Numbered from the stretch's first letter, positions 43,301 through 51,538 are shown. The stretch is 64,000 bases of DNA from Streptomyces xanthochromogenes (GCF_014650455.1 NZ_BMUZ01000008.1:248001-312000), one strand, 5' to 3'. Notes: a model not told the origin generated them from the letters alone. Numbers and translations are program-made.

Positions 43301-46300
43301 GGCCGCCCCGGCCTGACCGCCGGCCGGTTCGTGGCGAACCCGTTCACGAACGACGGAAGCCGGATGTACCACACGGGCGACCTCGCCCGCCGCACCCTCG
43401 ACGGGGAGCTGGAGTTCACCGGCCGCGCCGACGACCAGGTACAGCTCAAGGGCTTCCGCATCGAGCTCGGCGAGGTCGAGTCCGCGATCCGGGACCTGGC
43501 GGGCGTCGTCGACGTGGCCGTCACCGTCGCGGACAGCGGCGACCACCTGGTCGCGCACCTCGTGGGCGAGGTGCCCGGCGAGCTCTCCGTGCTCCTTGCC
43601 GAGAAGCTGCCCGTGCACATGGTGCCGGGCCGGGTCCTGCCGGTGGACGCGCTGCCGCTGACCGTCAACGGCAAGCTGGACCGCAAGGCCCTGGTCGCGC
43701 GGGCCGCGCGGGAGGAGACCCCGGTGGCCGTCACCGACTCCGTCCTGTCCTCGCTGGTCGGCATTTTCGCCGAGACGCTGAGCCACGGGGGCGCGGACGC
43801 CGACACCGACTTCTTCGGCGCCGGCGGCGACAGCATCGTCGCCATCACCGTGGTCAACCGGGCCCGGGCGCTCGGCCTGCCGATCGCGCCCCGCGACGTG
43901 TTCCTGCACAAGACCCCGCGGGCGCTCGCCGCGCTCCTCGGCACCCGCGCCCCGCAGCCGCCCTCGACCCCGTCCGCACCCGAGCGCGCGCGCCGGGAGG
44001 ACGGCCCGTTCCCGGCGACGCCGATCATCCTGCGCCAGCGCGAACTGGGCGGCTCCCTCGACCGGTTCGCCCAGGCGCGGACGCTGGAGCCGGCCGAGGG
44101 CACCACACCCGCCGCCGTCGAGCGGGCGGCCGCGGCGCTGCTCGCCGCTCACCCCGCCCTGCGGATGCGGCTGACCACGGAGCACGGCGTGTGGTCCCTG
44201 CGCACCGAGCGGGACCGTGCGGCCGTCCTGCTGCGACCGGACACGGCCGACGCCGGGGCCGCGGCGAACGAGGCCGCGGGATCGCTCGACCCCGAGTCGG
44301 GGAACGTCATCGCGTTCTCCTGGCTCGCGGCGACCGGCACCCTGGTGATCACCGTGCACCACCTCGCGGTCGACGCGGTGTCGTGGCTGATCCTGCTCGA
44401 CGACATGGCGGCCGCACTGCGCGGCGAGCCCCTGGCCCCGGCGACCACGTCCTACGCCGAGTACGCCGAGGCGCTGACCCTGCGCTCCGCCGACGCCGAC
44501 GGCCTCGGCCACTGGATCGCCACCCTCCAGGCACCCCCGCTGCTCCCCGCGGTGAGCGGCACGCTGCGCGAGCGGACGGTGGTGCTCGGGTCCGAGGCCG
44601 GCGACCGCGTGACGCGGACCGCGCCCACCGCCCTCGGCATCGCGCCGACCGAGCTGCTGTGCGGCGCGCTGCGCGCCGCCCTGACCGAGGTCCAGGAAAC
44701 CCCCACCGATCTGGCGATCGAGCTGGAACGCCACGGCCGGTTCCCGGTGCTCGGACACCACGACTACACCCGCACGGTCGGCTGGTTCACCGCCATCGCG
44801 CCCGTCCGGCTCAGCGCGCACACGGACCCCGTGGCCGCCGCCCGCGAGCTCGCCGAGCGGCAGCCCGACGAGGCCGGACACCTGGCCTACGGCCGGCTGC
44901 GCCACCTCAACGCGCAGACGGCGCCGCTCCTTTCGGCCCGCCCGCAGGTGCTGTTCAACTATCTCGGCCGCGGCGGCGAATCGGATGTGCCGCACATCAC
45001 CGGCGGCGACCAGGGCAGCCCGTACGCCGTCGAGGTCAACGCCTGGACGGACGCGGCCACCGGCAGCCTGCACGCCACCTTCACCCTCGCCGAGGAGATT
45101 CCCGACGCGATCACCGCGCACTGGCTGCGCGCCCTGGAGACCATCGCGGACTCGGCCGTGACGGCCGAGCGCACCGCGCCGGTCACCCCACTGCAGCGGG
45201 GCCTGTACTTCCAGGCCCAGATGGCGGGCTCGGCCGGCCACTACGTCGCGCAGAGCTACTTCGCCTTCGACCGGCGCCTGGACACCGACGCGCTGGCCGA
45301 GGCCATGGCCGCCGTGATCGCCCGGCATCCGGTGGTCGGCGCGGGCTTCCTCACCGACGACGACGGCAACCCGGTCCAGGTCCTCAAGGCCGGCCGGCGG
45401 ATCGACGTCCACACGGTGGAGCTGTCCACCGAAGCGGACGTGGAGGCGCTGCGCGTCCGCGACCGCAACAGCGGCTTCGACCCGGCCGAACCGCCGCTGA
45501 TCCGGCTCACCGTGATCAGGCTGCCGGACGGCCGCGACGGCCTGCTGCTCAGCTACCACCTGCTGCTGTGGGACGGCTGGTCCCGCGAGATCGTGCTGCG
45601 CGACCTCTTCACCGCGTACGAGGCCGTCCTCGCCGGCGAACAGCCGGACACGCATCCGGCCACGCCCGGGTTCGAGGACCACGCCCGGGCGGTCGCCGCC
45701 AGGGACCAGGCGGCCTCGGAGCGGTTCTGGGCCGAGCACCTGGCCGGACTCCCGGGCCCGACCCTGCTCGCCGGACCGTCGCCCGCCCTCTCCGACGACT
45801 TGCCGCCCGCGCTCGTGCACACCCTCTCCGCCGAGCAGTCACAGCTGCTGCGGGAGGCGGCCAAGGCGCACGGCGTCACCCTGAACTCCGTCCTGACCGG
45901 CGCCTTCGGGCTGCTGCTCGGCGCTCACACGGGCCGCAGCGACGCGGTGTTCGGCGTGACGGTCTCCGGCCGCGAGGGCGAGGGCCTGTCCGACATCGTC
46001 GGCGTGCTGCTCAACACCGTGCCGATGTGGACACGGGCGCGGCCCGACGACACCGTCCGGGACTACCTCGCGGCCGTACAGACGGCCCGCGTCGAGGCGA
46101 TGGAGCACGAGCACCTCGGGCTCGGCGAGATCCAGCGCGCCGGCGGCCACGACGTCCTGTTCGACAACCTCTTCGTGCTCCAGAACTTCCTGGACATGGA
46201 CGCGTTCGCCGAGATGAACGCCCGTCACGGCATCACCGCGGTGAAGTCCGACGACTCCACGCACTACCCGTTCACCTGGGTCGTCACCCCAGGCGAACGC

Positions 46301-48235
46301 CTCACCGTCAAGCTGGAGCACCGCCACGGCGACGGCGTCGGTGCCCGCCGGCTCCTCGACGACTACGTCCGCGTCCTCGGTGACCTCGCCGGTTCGTCCG
46401 GGCCGGTCGGCGCGCTGCGGGGCCTGGGGCCGGTGCCCGAGCCCGCTGAGCGCACGGACATCGGCACGGACACCGTGGTCGACCGATTCGACCTGGCGGC
46501 CGACCGGGCGCCCGCACGCACCGCGCTCGTCTCGCACGGCCGGAGCATGACCTTCGCCGAACTCCAGCGTCGCAGCCGCCAGTTGGCGGGTGTGCTCGCC
46601 GCTCGCGGCATCGGCCCCGAGCGGACCGTGGGGCTCGCGATCCCGCGTTCGCTGGACTCGATCGTGGCGCTGTTCGCGGTGCTGCGCACCGGAGCCGCCT
46701 ACGTACCGCTGGAGCTCGACCACCCCGACGAGCGGATCGCCGCGATCGTCGACGACGCCCGCCCGGATGTGGTCCTCACGGTCAGTGCCGTGTCGCCGCG
46801 TCTGACCGGCGAGCTGATCGAACTGGACCGCCCGCTGCCGCAGGCCGAGCCGCTCACGACGTTCGCGCCGGACGACCCGCGGCGCCTTCGCCACCCGGCG
46901 TACACGATCTACACCTCCGGTTCGACCGGGAAGCCCAAGGGCGTCGTGACCGAGTACGCCGGCCTCACCAACATGCTGATCAACCACCAGCGCCGCATCT
47001 TCGAGCCGGTGCTGGCCGAGCACGGCCACCGGATCTTCAAGATCGCCCACACCGTCTCCTTCGCCTTCGACATGTCGTGGGAGGAACTCCTGTGGCTCGC
47101 CGACGGCCACGAGGTGCACATCTGCGACGAGGAACTGCGCCGGGACGCGCCCGCCCTGGTCCAGTACTGCGGTGAGCACGGCATCGACGTCGTCAACGTG
47201 ACTCCGACGTACGCCCAGCAACTGGTGGCGGAGGGCCTGCTCGACGACCCGGCCCGACGTCCCGCGCTGGTTCTGCTCGGCGGCGAGGCGGTCACCCCGG
47301 CCCTGTGGCGCCGGCTCGCCGACACCGAGGGCACGGTGGGCTACAACCTGTACGGCCCGACCGAGTACACCATCAACACGCTGGGCGTCGGCACGTTCGA
47401 GTGCCAGGACCCGGTGGTGGGCGTGGCCATCGACAACACCGACGTGTACGTCCTCGACCCGTGGCTGCGGCCCCTGCCCGACGGCGTCCCCGGCGAGCTC
47501 TACGTCGCGGGCGTCGGCATCGCCCGCGGCTACCTCGGCCAGCCGGCCCAGAGCGCCCACCGGTTCGTCGCGTCCCCCTTCGGCGAACCCGGCGAGCGGA
47601 TGTACCGCACCGGGGACCTGGTGGTCCGCCGCCCCGACGGGAACCTGCTGTACCTGGGCCGTACCGACCAGCAGGTCAAGATCCGCGGACACCGGGTCGA
47701 ACTCGGCGAGGTCGAGGCCGCGTTCGCCGCGCACCCGGCGGTGCGGTTCACCGCCGCCGTCGCGCAGCCCGACCCGCAGGTCGACGGCGCCCACCGGCTG
47801 GCCGCCTACCTCGTGCTCGACGACGGCGCCGACCTGGCGGAGATCGCCGCCGAGGTGGGCAAGCGGCTGCCGGACTTCCTGCGGCCCACGCACTACGCCC
47901 AGGTGGACAGCATCCCGCTCACCGTGAACGGGAAGGCCGACACCAAGGCCCTGCCCGAGCCGAAGCCGCTGGGCGCGCTGACCACGTCGGGTGAGCGCGG
48001 CCCGGAAACCGAGACCGAGGTCCTGGTCTGCGAGTACTTCGCGGAGACCCTGGACCTGGACGACGACGAGGTGAGTGCCGTGGGCGACTTCACGGCCCTC
48101 GGCGGACACTCCATGCTGGCCGTACGTCTGGTGGGGCTCCTGCGCCGGGAGTTCGGCCCGGTGATCACGATCCGTGATCTCTTCACCCTGCGAACCCCGG
48201 AAGCGATGGCCCGTCACATCGATGAGCACTCCTGA
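37319..48235 (+). CDS. cchH: Trimodular NRPS, coelichelin synthetase
   Basis: A ~3638-residue NRPS with order A1-PCP1-E1-C2-A2-PCP2-E2-C3-A3-PCP3 and no thioesterase. PCP serines are S682 and S2172 (GGDS, before E domains) and S3598 (GGHS). E domains have HHVVIDGVSW and HHLAVDAVSW. Specificity codes read by eye are DINYWGGIGK for A1, DFWNVGMVHK for A2 and DMENLGLINK for A3, which fit formyl-hydroxyornithine, Thr and hydroxyornithine. C2 has HHLIADGWS. C3 reads H2747-LLLW-DGWS, so the second His of HHxxxDG is Leu. Coelichelin is a tetrapeptide, so one module must act twice. The start is ATG 37319 or 37322; GTG 37292 would lie in the iron box. Confidence 0.93.
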   Translation: MMEPSARLVLFSPARLADVRRRLGDYSDRTVAEAAAIGLAHWASGRSPDGMDLTPGTLFADVLDRVGNGVAASGGWQVGEAAPDGIRIAVPEGVELRDAQRALDDLADFPDRPIATIAPSGLPERLAALAGWNDTDADRVRPTIVEMFREQVRLRPDAVAIVDEHRSLTYREAAEKSAQLAHHLRGLGLSAEQVVGISLGRSAEMVLGLLGVLQAGCAFVPLDPQWPAARRAVVIDDARVAVQLNGSGEHDPAEPAAVAVDLDDWQHGAHPVEDPQVAVHGDALAYVIFTSGSTGRPKGAMIRHEAISERLLWQVDEILHFGHDDASLFKAPLSFDISINEIFLPLVCGARLVILRPGGERDPHHMLSVIAEQRVTFTYLVSSMLDVLLEIAGDSDRLDSLRHVWCGGEVLTPELYERFRTRLGIPMYHGYGPAETTIGVSHVIYRGRAERLSTSIGRANPNTQLYVLDDELRPVPTGVGGELYVGGFLLGRGYVGAPGLTASRFVANPFANDGSRLYRTGDLARYAPDGSLDFLGRADNQVKIRGMRLELEDVEAGLAEHPGVRHTCVVARKNSAGGTYLVGYVIPAAGHENLRAEEVKAWAAGHLVEYMVPAHVVVMREFPLTANGKLDRRALPEPEIVTGSFVRPSTDDERAVCEAVAAVLRLDEVGVDQDFFQLGGDSILAISLLSALREAGLYVSAGQIFANSVLGALAAVASREDVSGVDHADVATGPVTGSPIVQWLGENTDAVDGFVQSVVLNTPADLTADTLDAVLTAVVTRHDMLRARLVRGDRWSFDIPEADTATAGWQESDRPLDACVALATDALAPDDGVMLRAVWRRAARQLVVVVHHVVIDGVSWRVLMDDLATAWRQAAAGEAIELPPVGTSFRRWTQLLESADFAADRAHFERPLPGPDAPLGRRALSGADTVERERQRTFTVGPDLTAALLGEVPARFHAGVNDVLLTALAVTLARWRRDRGQDQTFAHIELEGHGREGRHVAGTARVEPDLSRTVGWFTTLFPVTVDPGTAHDFTAPGYLAGALKAVKEDLARVPSNGVSYGALRHLADASFAAPAPQVLFNYLGRFDAGAAGDWQLAGTTGQLGEKRDPRMRLPRLLEFNAIAEPAASGAYELVTTVSWPEGMFTDEDVETLGGYFRDALAGLAALDQGGHSPSDFPLVRLTQADVDALDGPELRDVLPLTPLQEGLYFHSVFDDDSAGSYVEQQLLTLEGELDAGRLQAAAARLFALYPNLAARFVALADGRVVSVLDGGAKTPFTLHERPGITDAEIRDHAERDRRAGFDLATGPLMRFTLFTDPEAGRAVLVQTVHHLIADGWSVPPMLRALLAEYHAPGTVYPVGGFADYVGWLAGRDADESDRVWAAELAELPGPSLVAKEHTPSDRFADTWVEPADDIDAAVRSAGVTLSVAVHSAWALTLGGILKSDDVVFGSTVSGRDADVPGIGDMVGLFINTVPLRARWGSATTARELLASVREHQGAVLLHQHVSLARIGRRAGVGSLFDTLVVFDVATDVTALRSPGDTLAVTALVNEGAPHYPLTLVVERTLDGRPRFNLIYDGELLRESGAQDILRRFSDTLTGLLGRPDAPAADLVPQGAKAPAPITPVTLGGLFDAAARRNPAATAVTQCALDGTTRSLTYAELAAAKDELAAALRTAGVRPGRRVAVAVPRTIEQVVALVAIVSAGGAYVPLDTAYPDERLEYVLADAAPQVVLVDPEQRERFTGLLAKAGVPARVLVQGDELPQDTEEAPTPPATWHDPAYVIYTSGSTGRPKGVVVPHSGVVTLLANTAPDMDFGPADVWVQFHSYSFDFAVWELWGALVHGGELLVPDYGLTRSPVDFRRLVHERGVTVLNQTPSAFYQFVEADRLAAEPLTRLRRVVFGGEALDLGRLRGWVERYGTGSPELVNMYGITETTVHVTHRVLTDDDFGPGDEVSPIGGALPGLVTHLLDDRLVPVPPGQEGAIYVAGDQVSLGYLGRPGLTAGRFVANPFTNDGSRMYHTGDLARRTLDGELEFTGRADDQVQLKGFRIELGEVESAIRDLAGVVDVAVTVADSGDHLVAHLVGEVPGELSVLLAEKLPVHMVPGRVLPVDALPLTVNGKLDRKALVARAAREETPVAVTDSVLSSLVGIFAETLSHGGADADTDFFGAGGDSIVAITVVNRARALGLPIAPRDVFLHKTPRALAALLGTRAPQPPSTPSAPERARREDGPFPATPIILRQRELGGSLDRFAQARTLEPAEGTTPAAVERAAAALLAAHPALRMRLTTEHGVWSLRTERDRAAVLLRPDTADAGAAANEAAGSLDPESGNVIAFSWLAATGTLVITVHHLAVDAVSWLILLDDMAAALRGEPLAPATTSYAEYAEALTLRSADADGLGHWIATLQAPPLLPAVSGTLRERTVVLGSEAGDRVTRTAPTALGIAPTELLCGALRAALTEVQETPTDLAIELERHGRFPVLGHHDYTRTVGWFTAIAPVRLSAHTDPVAAARELAERQPDEAGHLAYGRLRHLNAQTAPLLSARPQVLFNYLGRGGESDVPHITGGDQGSPYAVEVNAWTDAATGSLHATFTLAEEIPDAITAHWLRALETIADSAVTAERTAPVTPLQRGLYFQAQMAGSAGHYVAQSYFAFDRRLDTDALAEAMAAVIARHPVVGAGFLTDDDGNPVQVLKAGRRIDVHTVELSTEADVEALRVRDRNSGFDPAEPPLIRLTVIRLPDGRDGLLLSYHLLLWDGWSREIVLRDLFTAYEAVLAGEQPDTHPATPGFEDHARAVAARDQAASERFWAEHLAGLPGPTLLAGPSPALSDDLPPALVHTLSAEQSQLLREAAKAHGVTLNSVLTGAFGLLLGAHTGRSDAVFGVTVSGREGEGLSDIVGVLLNTVPMWTRARPDDTVRDYLAAVQTARVEAMEHEHLGLGEIQRAGGHDVLFDNLFVLQNFLDMDAFAEMNARHGITAVKSDDSTHYPFTWVVTPGERLTVKLEHRHGDGVGARRLLDDYVRVLGDLAGSSGPVGALRGLGPVPEPAERTDIGTDTVVDRFDLAADRAPARTALVSHGRSMTFAELQRRSRQLAGVLAARGIGPERTVGLAIPRSLDSIVALFAVLRTGAAYVPLELDHPDERIAAIVDDARPDVVLTVSAVSPRLTGELIELDRPLPQAEPLTTFAPDDPRRLRHPAYTIYTSGSTGKPKGVVTEYAGLTNMLINHQRRIFEPVLAEHGHRIFKIAHTVSFAFDMSWEELLWLADGHEVHICDEELRRDAPALVQYCGEHGIDVVNVTPTYAQQLVAEGLLDDPARRPALVLLGGEAVTPALWRRLADTEGTVGYNLYGPTEYTINTLGVGTFECQDPVVGVAIDNTDVYVLDPWLRPLPDGVPGELYVAGVGIARGYLGQPAQSAHRFVASPFGEPGERMYRTGDLVVRRPDGNLLYLGRTDQQVKIRGHRVELGEVEAAFAAHPAVRFTAAVAQPDPQVDGAHRLAAYLVLDDGADLAEIAAEVGKRLPDFLRPTHYAQVDSIPLTVNGKADTKALPEPKPLGALTTSGERGPETETEVLVCEYFAETLDLDDDEVSAVGDFTALGGHSMLAVRLVGLLRREFGPVITIRDLFTLRTPEAMARHIDEHS

Positions 48236-49922
48236 CGTCCAGCGATCCCGCCCGGGATCCGACATCCTTCGGACGGCGATACGCCGCAACGTCGGCGCGA
48301 TGGTCTGGGGCACCGTCCTCATGGGCCTCTACCAGGCCGGTGAGACCGCCTTCCCCATCGCGCTCGGCCAGATCGTCCAGCACACGCTGCGGGAGCGCAG
48401 CGCCGGATCGCTCGCCCTGGCCGTCGCGGCGCTCGCCGTGATCATCACGACCGTGTCCCTGTCGTGGCGGTTCGGCATGCGCATCCTGCAGAAGGCCAAC
48501 ACGACCGAGGCCCACCGCTGGCGGGTGCGGGTCGCGGCCTGCGGCCTCCAGCCGGTGGCCCGCAGAACGGGCCTGAAGTCCGGCGAGGTGCTGACCATCG
48601 CCACCGAGGACGCCGACCAGACGGCCGACATCGTCGAGGTGGTGCCGATCCTGATCAGCTCGATGATCTCGCTGCTGATCGCGGCGGTCGCCCTCGGCAT
48701 GGCGAGCCTTCGGCTCGGGCTGCTCGTGATGGTGGGCACCGTGGCGATCCTCTCGGTCCTCAGCGTGATGTCCCGGCGCATCGGCAGCAGCACCAAGGAG
48801 CAGCAGGCCCGGGTGGCGCGGGCCGGTGCGAAGGTCGCCGACCTGATCACCGGCCTGCGCCCGCTGCACGGATTCGGTGGCAACCACGCGGCGTTCCGGT
48901 CCTACCGGAAGGTCAGCACGGAGGCCAAGGAGCAGTCGGTCACCGTCGCCCGGGTCAACGGCGTCTACGCGGGCACCGCGTTGGGGCTCAACGCGGTCCT
49001 CGCGGTCTCGGTGACCCTGACGGCCGGCTGGCTGGCCTTCGACGGGCAGATCGACATCGGGCAGCTGGTCATGGCCGTGGGCCTCGCGCAGTTCATCATG
49101 GAGCCGCTGAAGCAGTTCTCGGACATGCCCAAGTACGTGATGATGGCGCGCGCCTCGGCCGAGCGGATGGCCCTGGTCCTGTCCGCCCCGCCGGTGGCGG
49201 CTCCGGGCTCGGAGGACGCGGCCCCGGGCGGCGACCTGGAGATCGACTGCGTACGGTACGGGTCCCTGCAGGGGCTGAAGTTCCGTGTGCCGGTGGGCGA
49301 GTTCACGGCGATCGCGGCCTACCAGCCGCGTGCGGCGGCCGAACTCGCCTCCATCCTCGCGGTGCAGGTCCCGCCGGACGACTACGAGGGAGTGGTGCGG
49401 GTCGGCGGGCGACAGCTCTCGGGGCTCACGGTCGACTCGGTCCGCGAGCACATCCTGGTGAACCCGTACGACGGGGAGATCTTCGCCGGGACGCTCCGCT
49501 CGAACATCGACCCGTCGGGGACGAGCCGGACGCTGTCCGAGGCGGTCGAGGCGTCGATGCTGACCGACGTCGTCGCCCTGCACCGCGAAGGGCTCGACTA
49601 CGAGGTGCGCGACCGCGGCTCGAACCTCTCCGGTGGCCAGCGCCAACGGCTGTCCCTGGCAAGGGCGTTGGCCGCCGACACGGACGTACTCGTGCTGCGC
49701 GATCCGACGACGGCGGTGGACGCCGTCACCGAGCAGCTCATCGCTCGCAACATCGCCGAGCTGCGCCGGGGCCGCACCACGGTGGTGATCACCAGCAGTC
49801 CGGCGCTGCTCGACGCGGCCGACCGCGTCCTCGTGGTGGACGACGGAGTCGTCACGGCGGAGGGCACCCACCGCAAGCTGCTGGCCACCGAACCGGCGTA
49901 CAGCCTGGCCGTGACCAGGTGA
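48222..49922 (+). CDS. cchI: ABC exporter half-transporter with degenerate ATP site
   Basis: A 566-residue membrane-ATPase fusion that starts 14 bases inside the end of cchH. The membrane part has ~6 helices. In the ATPase the Walker A region reads AIAAYQPRAAAELAS with no GxxGxGK(S/T). The Q-loop has Tyr (NPYDGEIF), Walker B reads LVLRDPTTAVD (Asp and Glu replaced by Arg and Asp), and the H-loop reads VITSSPA. The signature LSGGQRQRLSLARAL is perfect. CchI therefore supplies the signature to CchG and cannot hydrolyse ATP itself. Role: export of coelichelin, from cluster context. Confidence 0.88.
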   Translation: MSTPDVQRSRPGSDILRTAIRRNVGAMVWGTVLMGLYQAGETAFPIALGQIVQHTLRERSAGSLALAVAALAVIITTVSLSWRFGMRILQKANTTEAHRWRVRVAACGLQPVARRTGLKSGEVLTIATEDADQTADIVEVVPILISSMISLLIAAVALGMASLRLGLLVMVGTVAILSVLSVMSRRIGSSTKEQQARVARAGAKVADLITGLRPLHGFGGNHAAFRSYRKVSTEAKEQSVTVARVNGVYAGTALGLNAVLAVSVTLTAGWLAFDGQIDIGQLVMAVGLAQFIMEPLKQFSDMPKYVMMARASAERMALVLSAPPVAAPGSEDAAPGGDLEIDCVRYGSLQGLKFRVPVGEFTAIAAYQPRAAAELASILAVQVPPDDYEGVVRVGGRQLSGLTVDSVREHILVNPYDGEIFAGTLRSNIDPSGTSRTLSEAVEASMLTDVVALHREGLDYEVRDRGSNLSGGQRQRLSLARALAADTDVLVLRDPTTAVDAVTEQLIARNIAELRRGRTTVVITSSPALLDAADRVLVVDDGVVTAEGTHRKLLATEPAYSLAVTR

Positions 49923-49936
49923 CCGGGTGAACCGGT

Positions 49937-49984
49937 GGCAACGGCCTGGGGGCCCGGCGATCGCCGGGCCCCCAGGCCGTTGCC
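49937..49984. terminator. 48-bp perfect inverted repeat, bidirectional terminator
   Basis: GGCAACGGCCTGGGGGCCCGGCGA is followed directly by its reverse complement, so 49937-49984 is a perfect palindrome. It sits between the convergent cchI and cchJ genes and should stop transcription from both sides despite lacking a T run. Confidence 0.85.
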
Positions 49985-50004
49985 CGTCGGGCGGTTCGCG
50001 TCCG

Positions 50005-51141
50005 TCAGGCCAGTGCCCAGGCGACGTCCCGGAGCAGGGCCTGCCGCCAGCCCGCCCGGTCGTGGCCGGCCGCGGACCGGGAAATCCGTACGGTCGCCCC
50101 GGACTTCTCGGTGAGGGCCTCGACGGCCTCGCAGTGCGGACGCATGCGCGTCTCGTGCTCGCCCAGGTCGAAGGCGATCCTCAGCCCGGCCGGTGCGGGG
50201 CGCTCGCGCAGCCGTGCGGCGATGGCACCGCCGGCCGGACCGCTCAGGGGATCGGGGAGGTCCTCGGCCCCCGGCGTCCACCAGAACGACCCCGACTGGC
50301 AGGCGACGCGGGACACCAGCTCCGGGAACTTGAGCGCCGCGTACAGCGCGCTCAGACCGCCCAGGCTCTGCCCGGCGACCACCAACGTGCCGGTGTCCGC
50401 GGGCACTTCACCGTCCGCCACCAGCGGCAGCAGCTCGTCCCGGATCGCCTCCCACCACTGCGGCCGGCACCCGAACTCGCCGAGCCGGTCCTTGGCGGGC
50501 ACGAAGACCAGCGTGGCCGGGGGCATCTCGCCGGCCGCGAACGCGGCGTCGAACGCGGTCGTCGCCGGATGCAGATGGAGCCAGTCGTCCCCGTCGAGCA
50601 GCAGCACCACCGGTCCGCCGCCGCCGACCGGGTGCACCCGCACGGTCCGCCGCCCGCCGAGGCGTTCACTGGCCCAGCGGATGCGGGCCCGCGGCAGGGG
50701 CAGCACATCGGCCGGGCCGACGGCCGGCCAGTGCGGCTGGGGCGGGGCGTCCGGGGTGGCGGCGACGGACCGCTCGCCGCCGGCCCCGACCGGGTTGTAC
50801 GGATCGGCGAACAGCCCCTCGTCCGTACGGAACTGATAGGTGACCCGCAGCCGGGCGGGCATGCGCACCTCCGCGTGCCAGCAGTCCGTGTCGCGCCACC
50901 GCACCAGCGGCACCGGAGCCGACCAGCTCTCGAACTCGATGACCGCGGGCGTGCCCCGCCACCGGAACAGAGCGATCCAGCCGCCGTCGCCGGACGGCAC
51001 GCAGACGGGACCCGCCGACGCCCGGAACGCGTCGGCGGCGGGAAGGCCGAACCTGCCGAACGGGCCGTCCGGGCCGGCCGGGGAACCGGAAGGGCTCTCG
51101 GTCGTGTCCGGGCTCCCCGGGTGTGGTCCGGATGCGCGCAT
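50005..51141 (-). CDS. cchJ: Siderophore esterase of the Fes/IroE family
   Basis: A 378-residue alpha/beta hydrolase. The nucleophile elbow is VVAGQSLGGLSALY; a C-terminal His lies in SAAGHDRAGWRQAL, and acid residues precede it (DLGEHETR). A beta-rich N-terminal domain (RWRDTDCWHAEVRMPARLRVTYQFRTDEG) is typical of enterochelin esterases. ATG 51141 is preceded by AAGGAGA. In coelichelin synthesis the NRPS lacks a TE domain and CchJ is thought to take part in chain release or in later hydrolysis. It is divergent from cchK across an exact iron box. Confidence 0.88.
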   Translation of the reverse strand: MRASGPHPGSPDTTESPSGSPAGPDGPFGRFGLPAADAFRASAGPVCVPSGDGGWIALFRWRGTPAVIEFESWSAPVPLVRWRDTDCWHAEVRMPARLRVTYQFRTDEGLFADPYNPVGAGGERSVAATPDAPPQPHWPAVGPADVLPLPRARIRWASERLGGRRTVRVHPVGGGGPVVLLLDGDDWLHLHPATTAFDAAFAAGEMPPATLVFVPAKDRLGEFGCRPQWWEAIRDELLPLVADGEVPADTGTLVVAGQSLGGLSALYAALKFPELVSRVACQSGSFWWTPGAEDLPDPLSGPAGGAIAARLRERPAPAGLRIAFDLGEHETRMRPHCEAVEALTEKSGATVRISRSAAGHDRAGWRQALLRDVAWALA

Positions 51142-51186
51142 CGGTGTCTCCTTGTGAGGACGAAGGGGAAACGTTAAGCTCCTCAA

Positions 51187-51205
51187 TTAGGTGAGCCTAA
51201 CCTAA
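51187..51205. promoter_or_regulatory. Iron box between cchJ and cchK (exact consensus)
   Basis: TTAGGTGAGCCTAACCTAA is the reverse complement of TTAGGTTAGGCTCACCTAA and matches the DmdR1/IdeR consensus at all 19 positions. It lies 46 bases from the cchJ start and 121 bases from cchK and probably controls both. Confidence 0.93.
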
Positions 51206-51325
51206 GCGTGGCCCGCCGCACGGCCGACCAGACCAACCATCCCCACGGGCACGGCTCTTGCCGCCCGGGTGCCCCTGCGCCCGGACGCACGGGCGAGCCC
51301 GCCGGGCTCCAGGAGGAACCCCCGC

Positions 51326-51538
51326 ATGAGCACCAACCCGTTCGACGACGCCGACGGCCGTTTCCTGGTCCTCGTCAACGAGGAGGGCCAGCACTCGCTC
51401 TGGCCGTCCTTCGTGGAGGTGCCCGGCGGGTGGACGGTCGCACTGGGGGAGTCGACCCGCGACGCGTGCCTGGAGTACATCGAGTCGAACTGGACCGACC
51501 TGCGCCCCCGGTCCCTCGTGACCGCCACGGACGCCTGA
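51326..51538 (+). CDS. cchK: MbtH-like NRPS partner protein
   Basis: A 70-residue MbtH-family protein: NPFDDADGRFLVLVNEEGQHSLWPSF, VPGGWTVAL, and the conserved Trp residues followed by YIESNWTDLRPRSL. It binds and activates adenylation domains of CchH. ATG 51326 has AGGAGGAAC upstream. This is the last recognised cch gene. Confidence 0.93.
   Translation: MSTNPFDDADGRFLVLVNEEGQHSLWPSFVEVPGGWTVALGESTRDACLEYIESNWTDLRPRSLVTATDA

Noticed and set aside
38825..45820. A 2331-residue minus-strand frame inside the NRPS gene
   Set aside because: It is a shadow of cchH, with low-complexity Gly/Arg/Val content and no domains.
45839..48322. An 827-residue minus-strand frame opposite the third NRPS module
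   Set aside because: It is antisense to conserved A3 and PCP3 motifs and has no recognisable domain.
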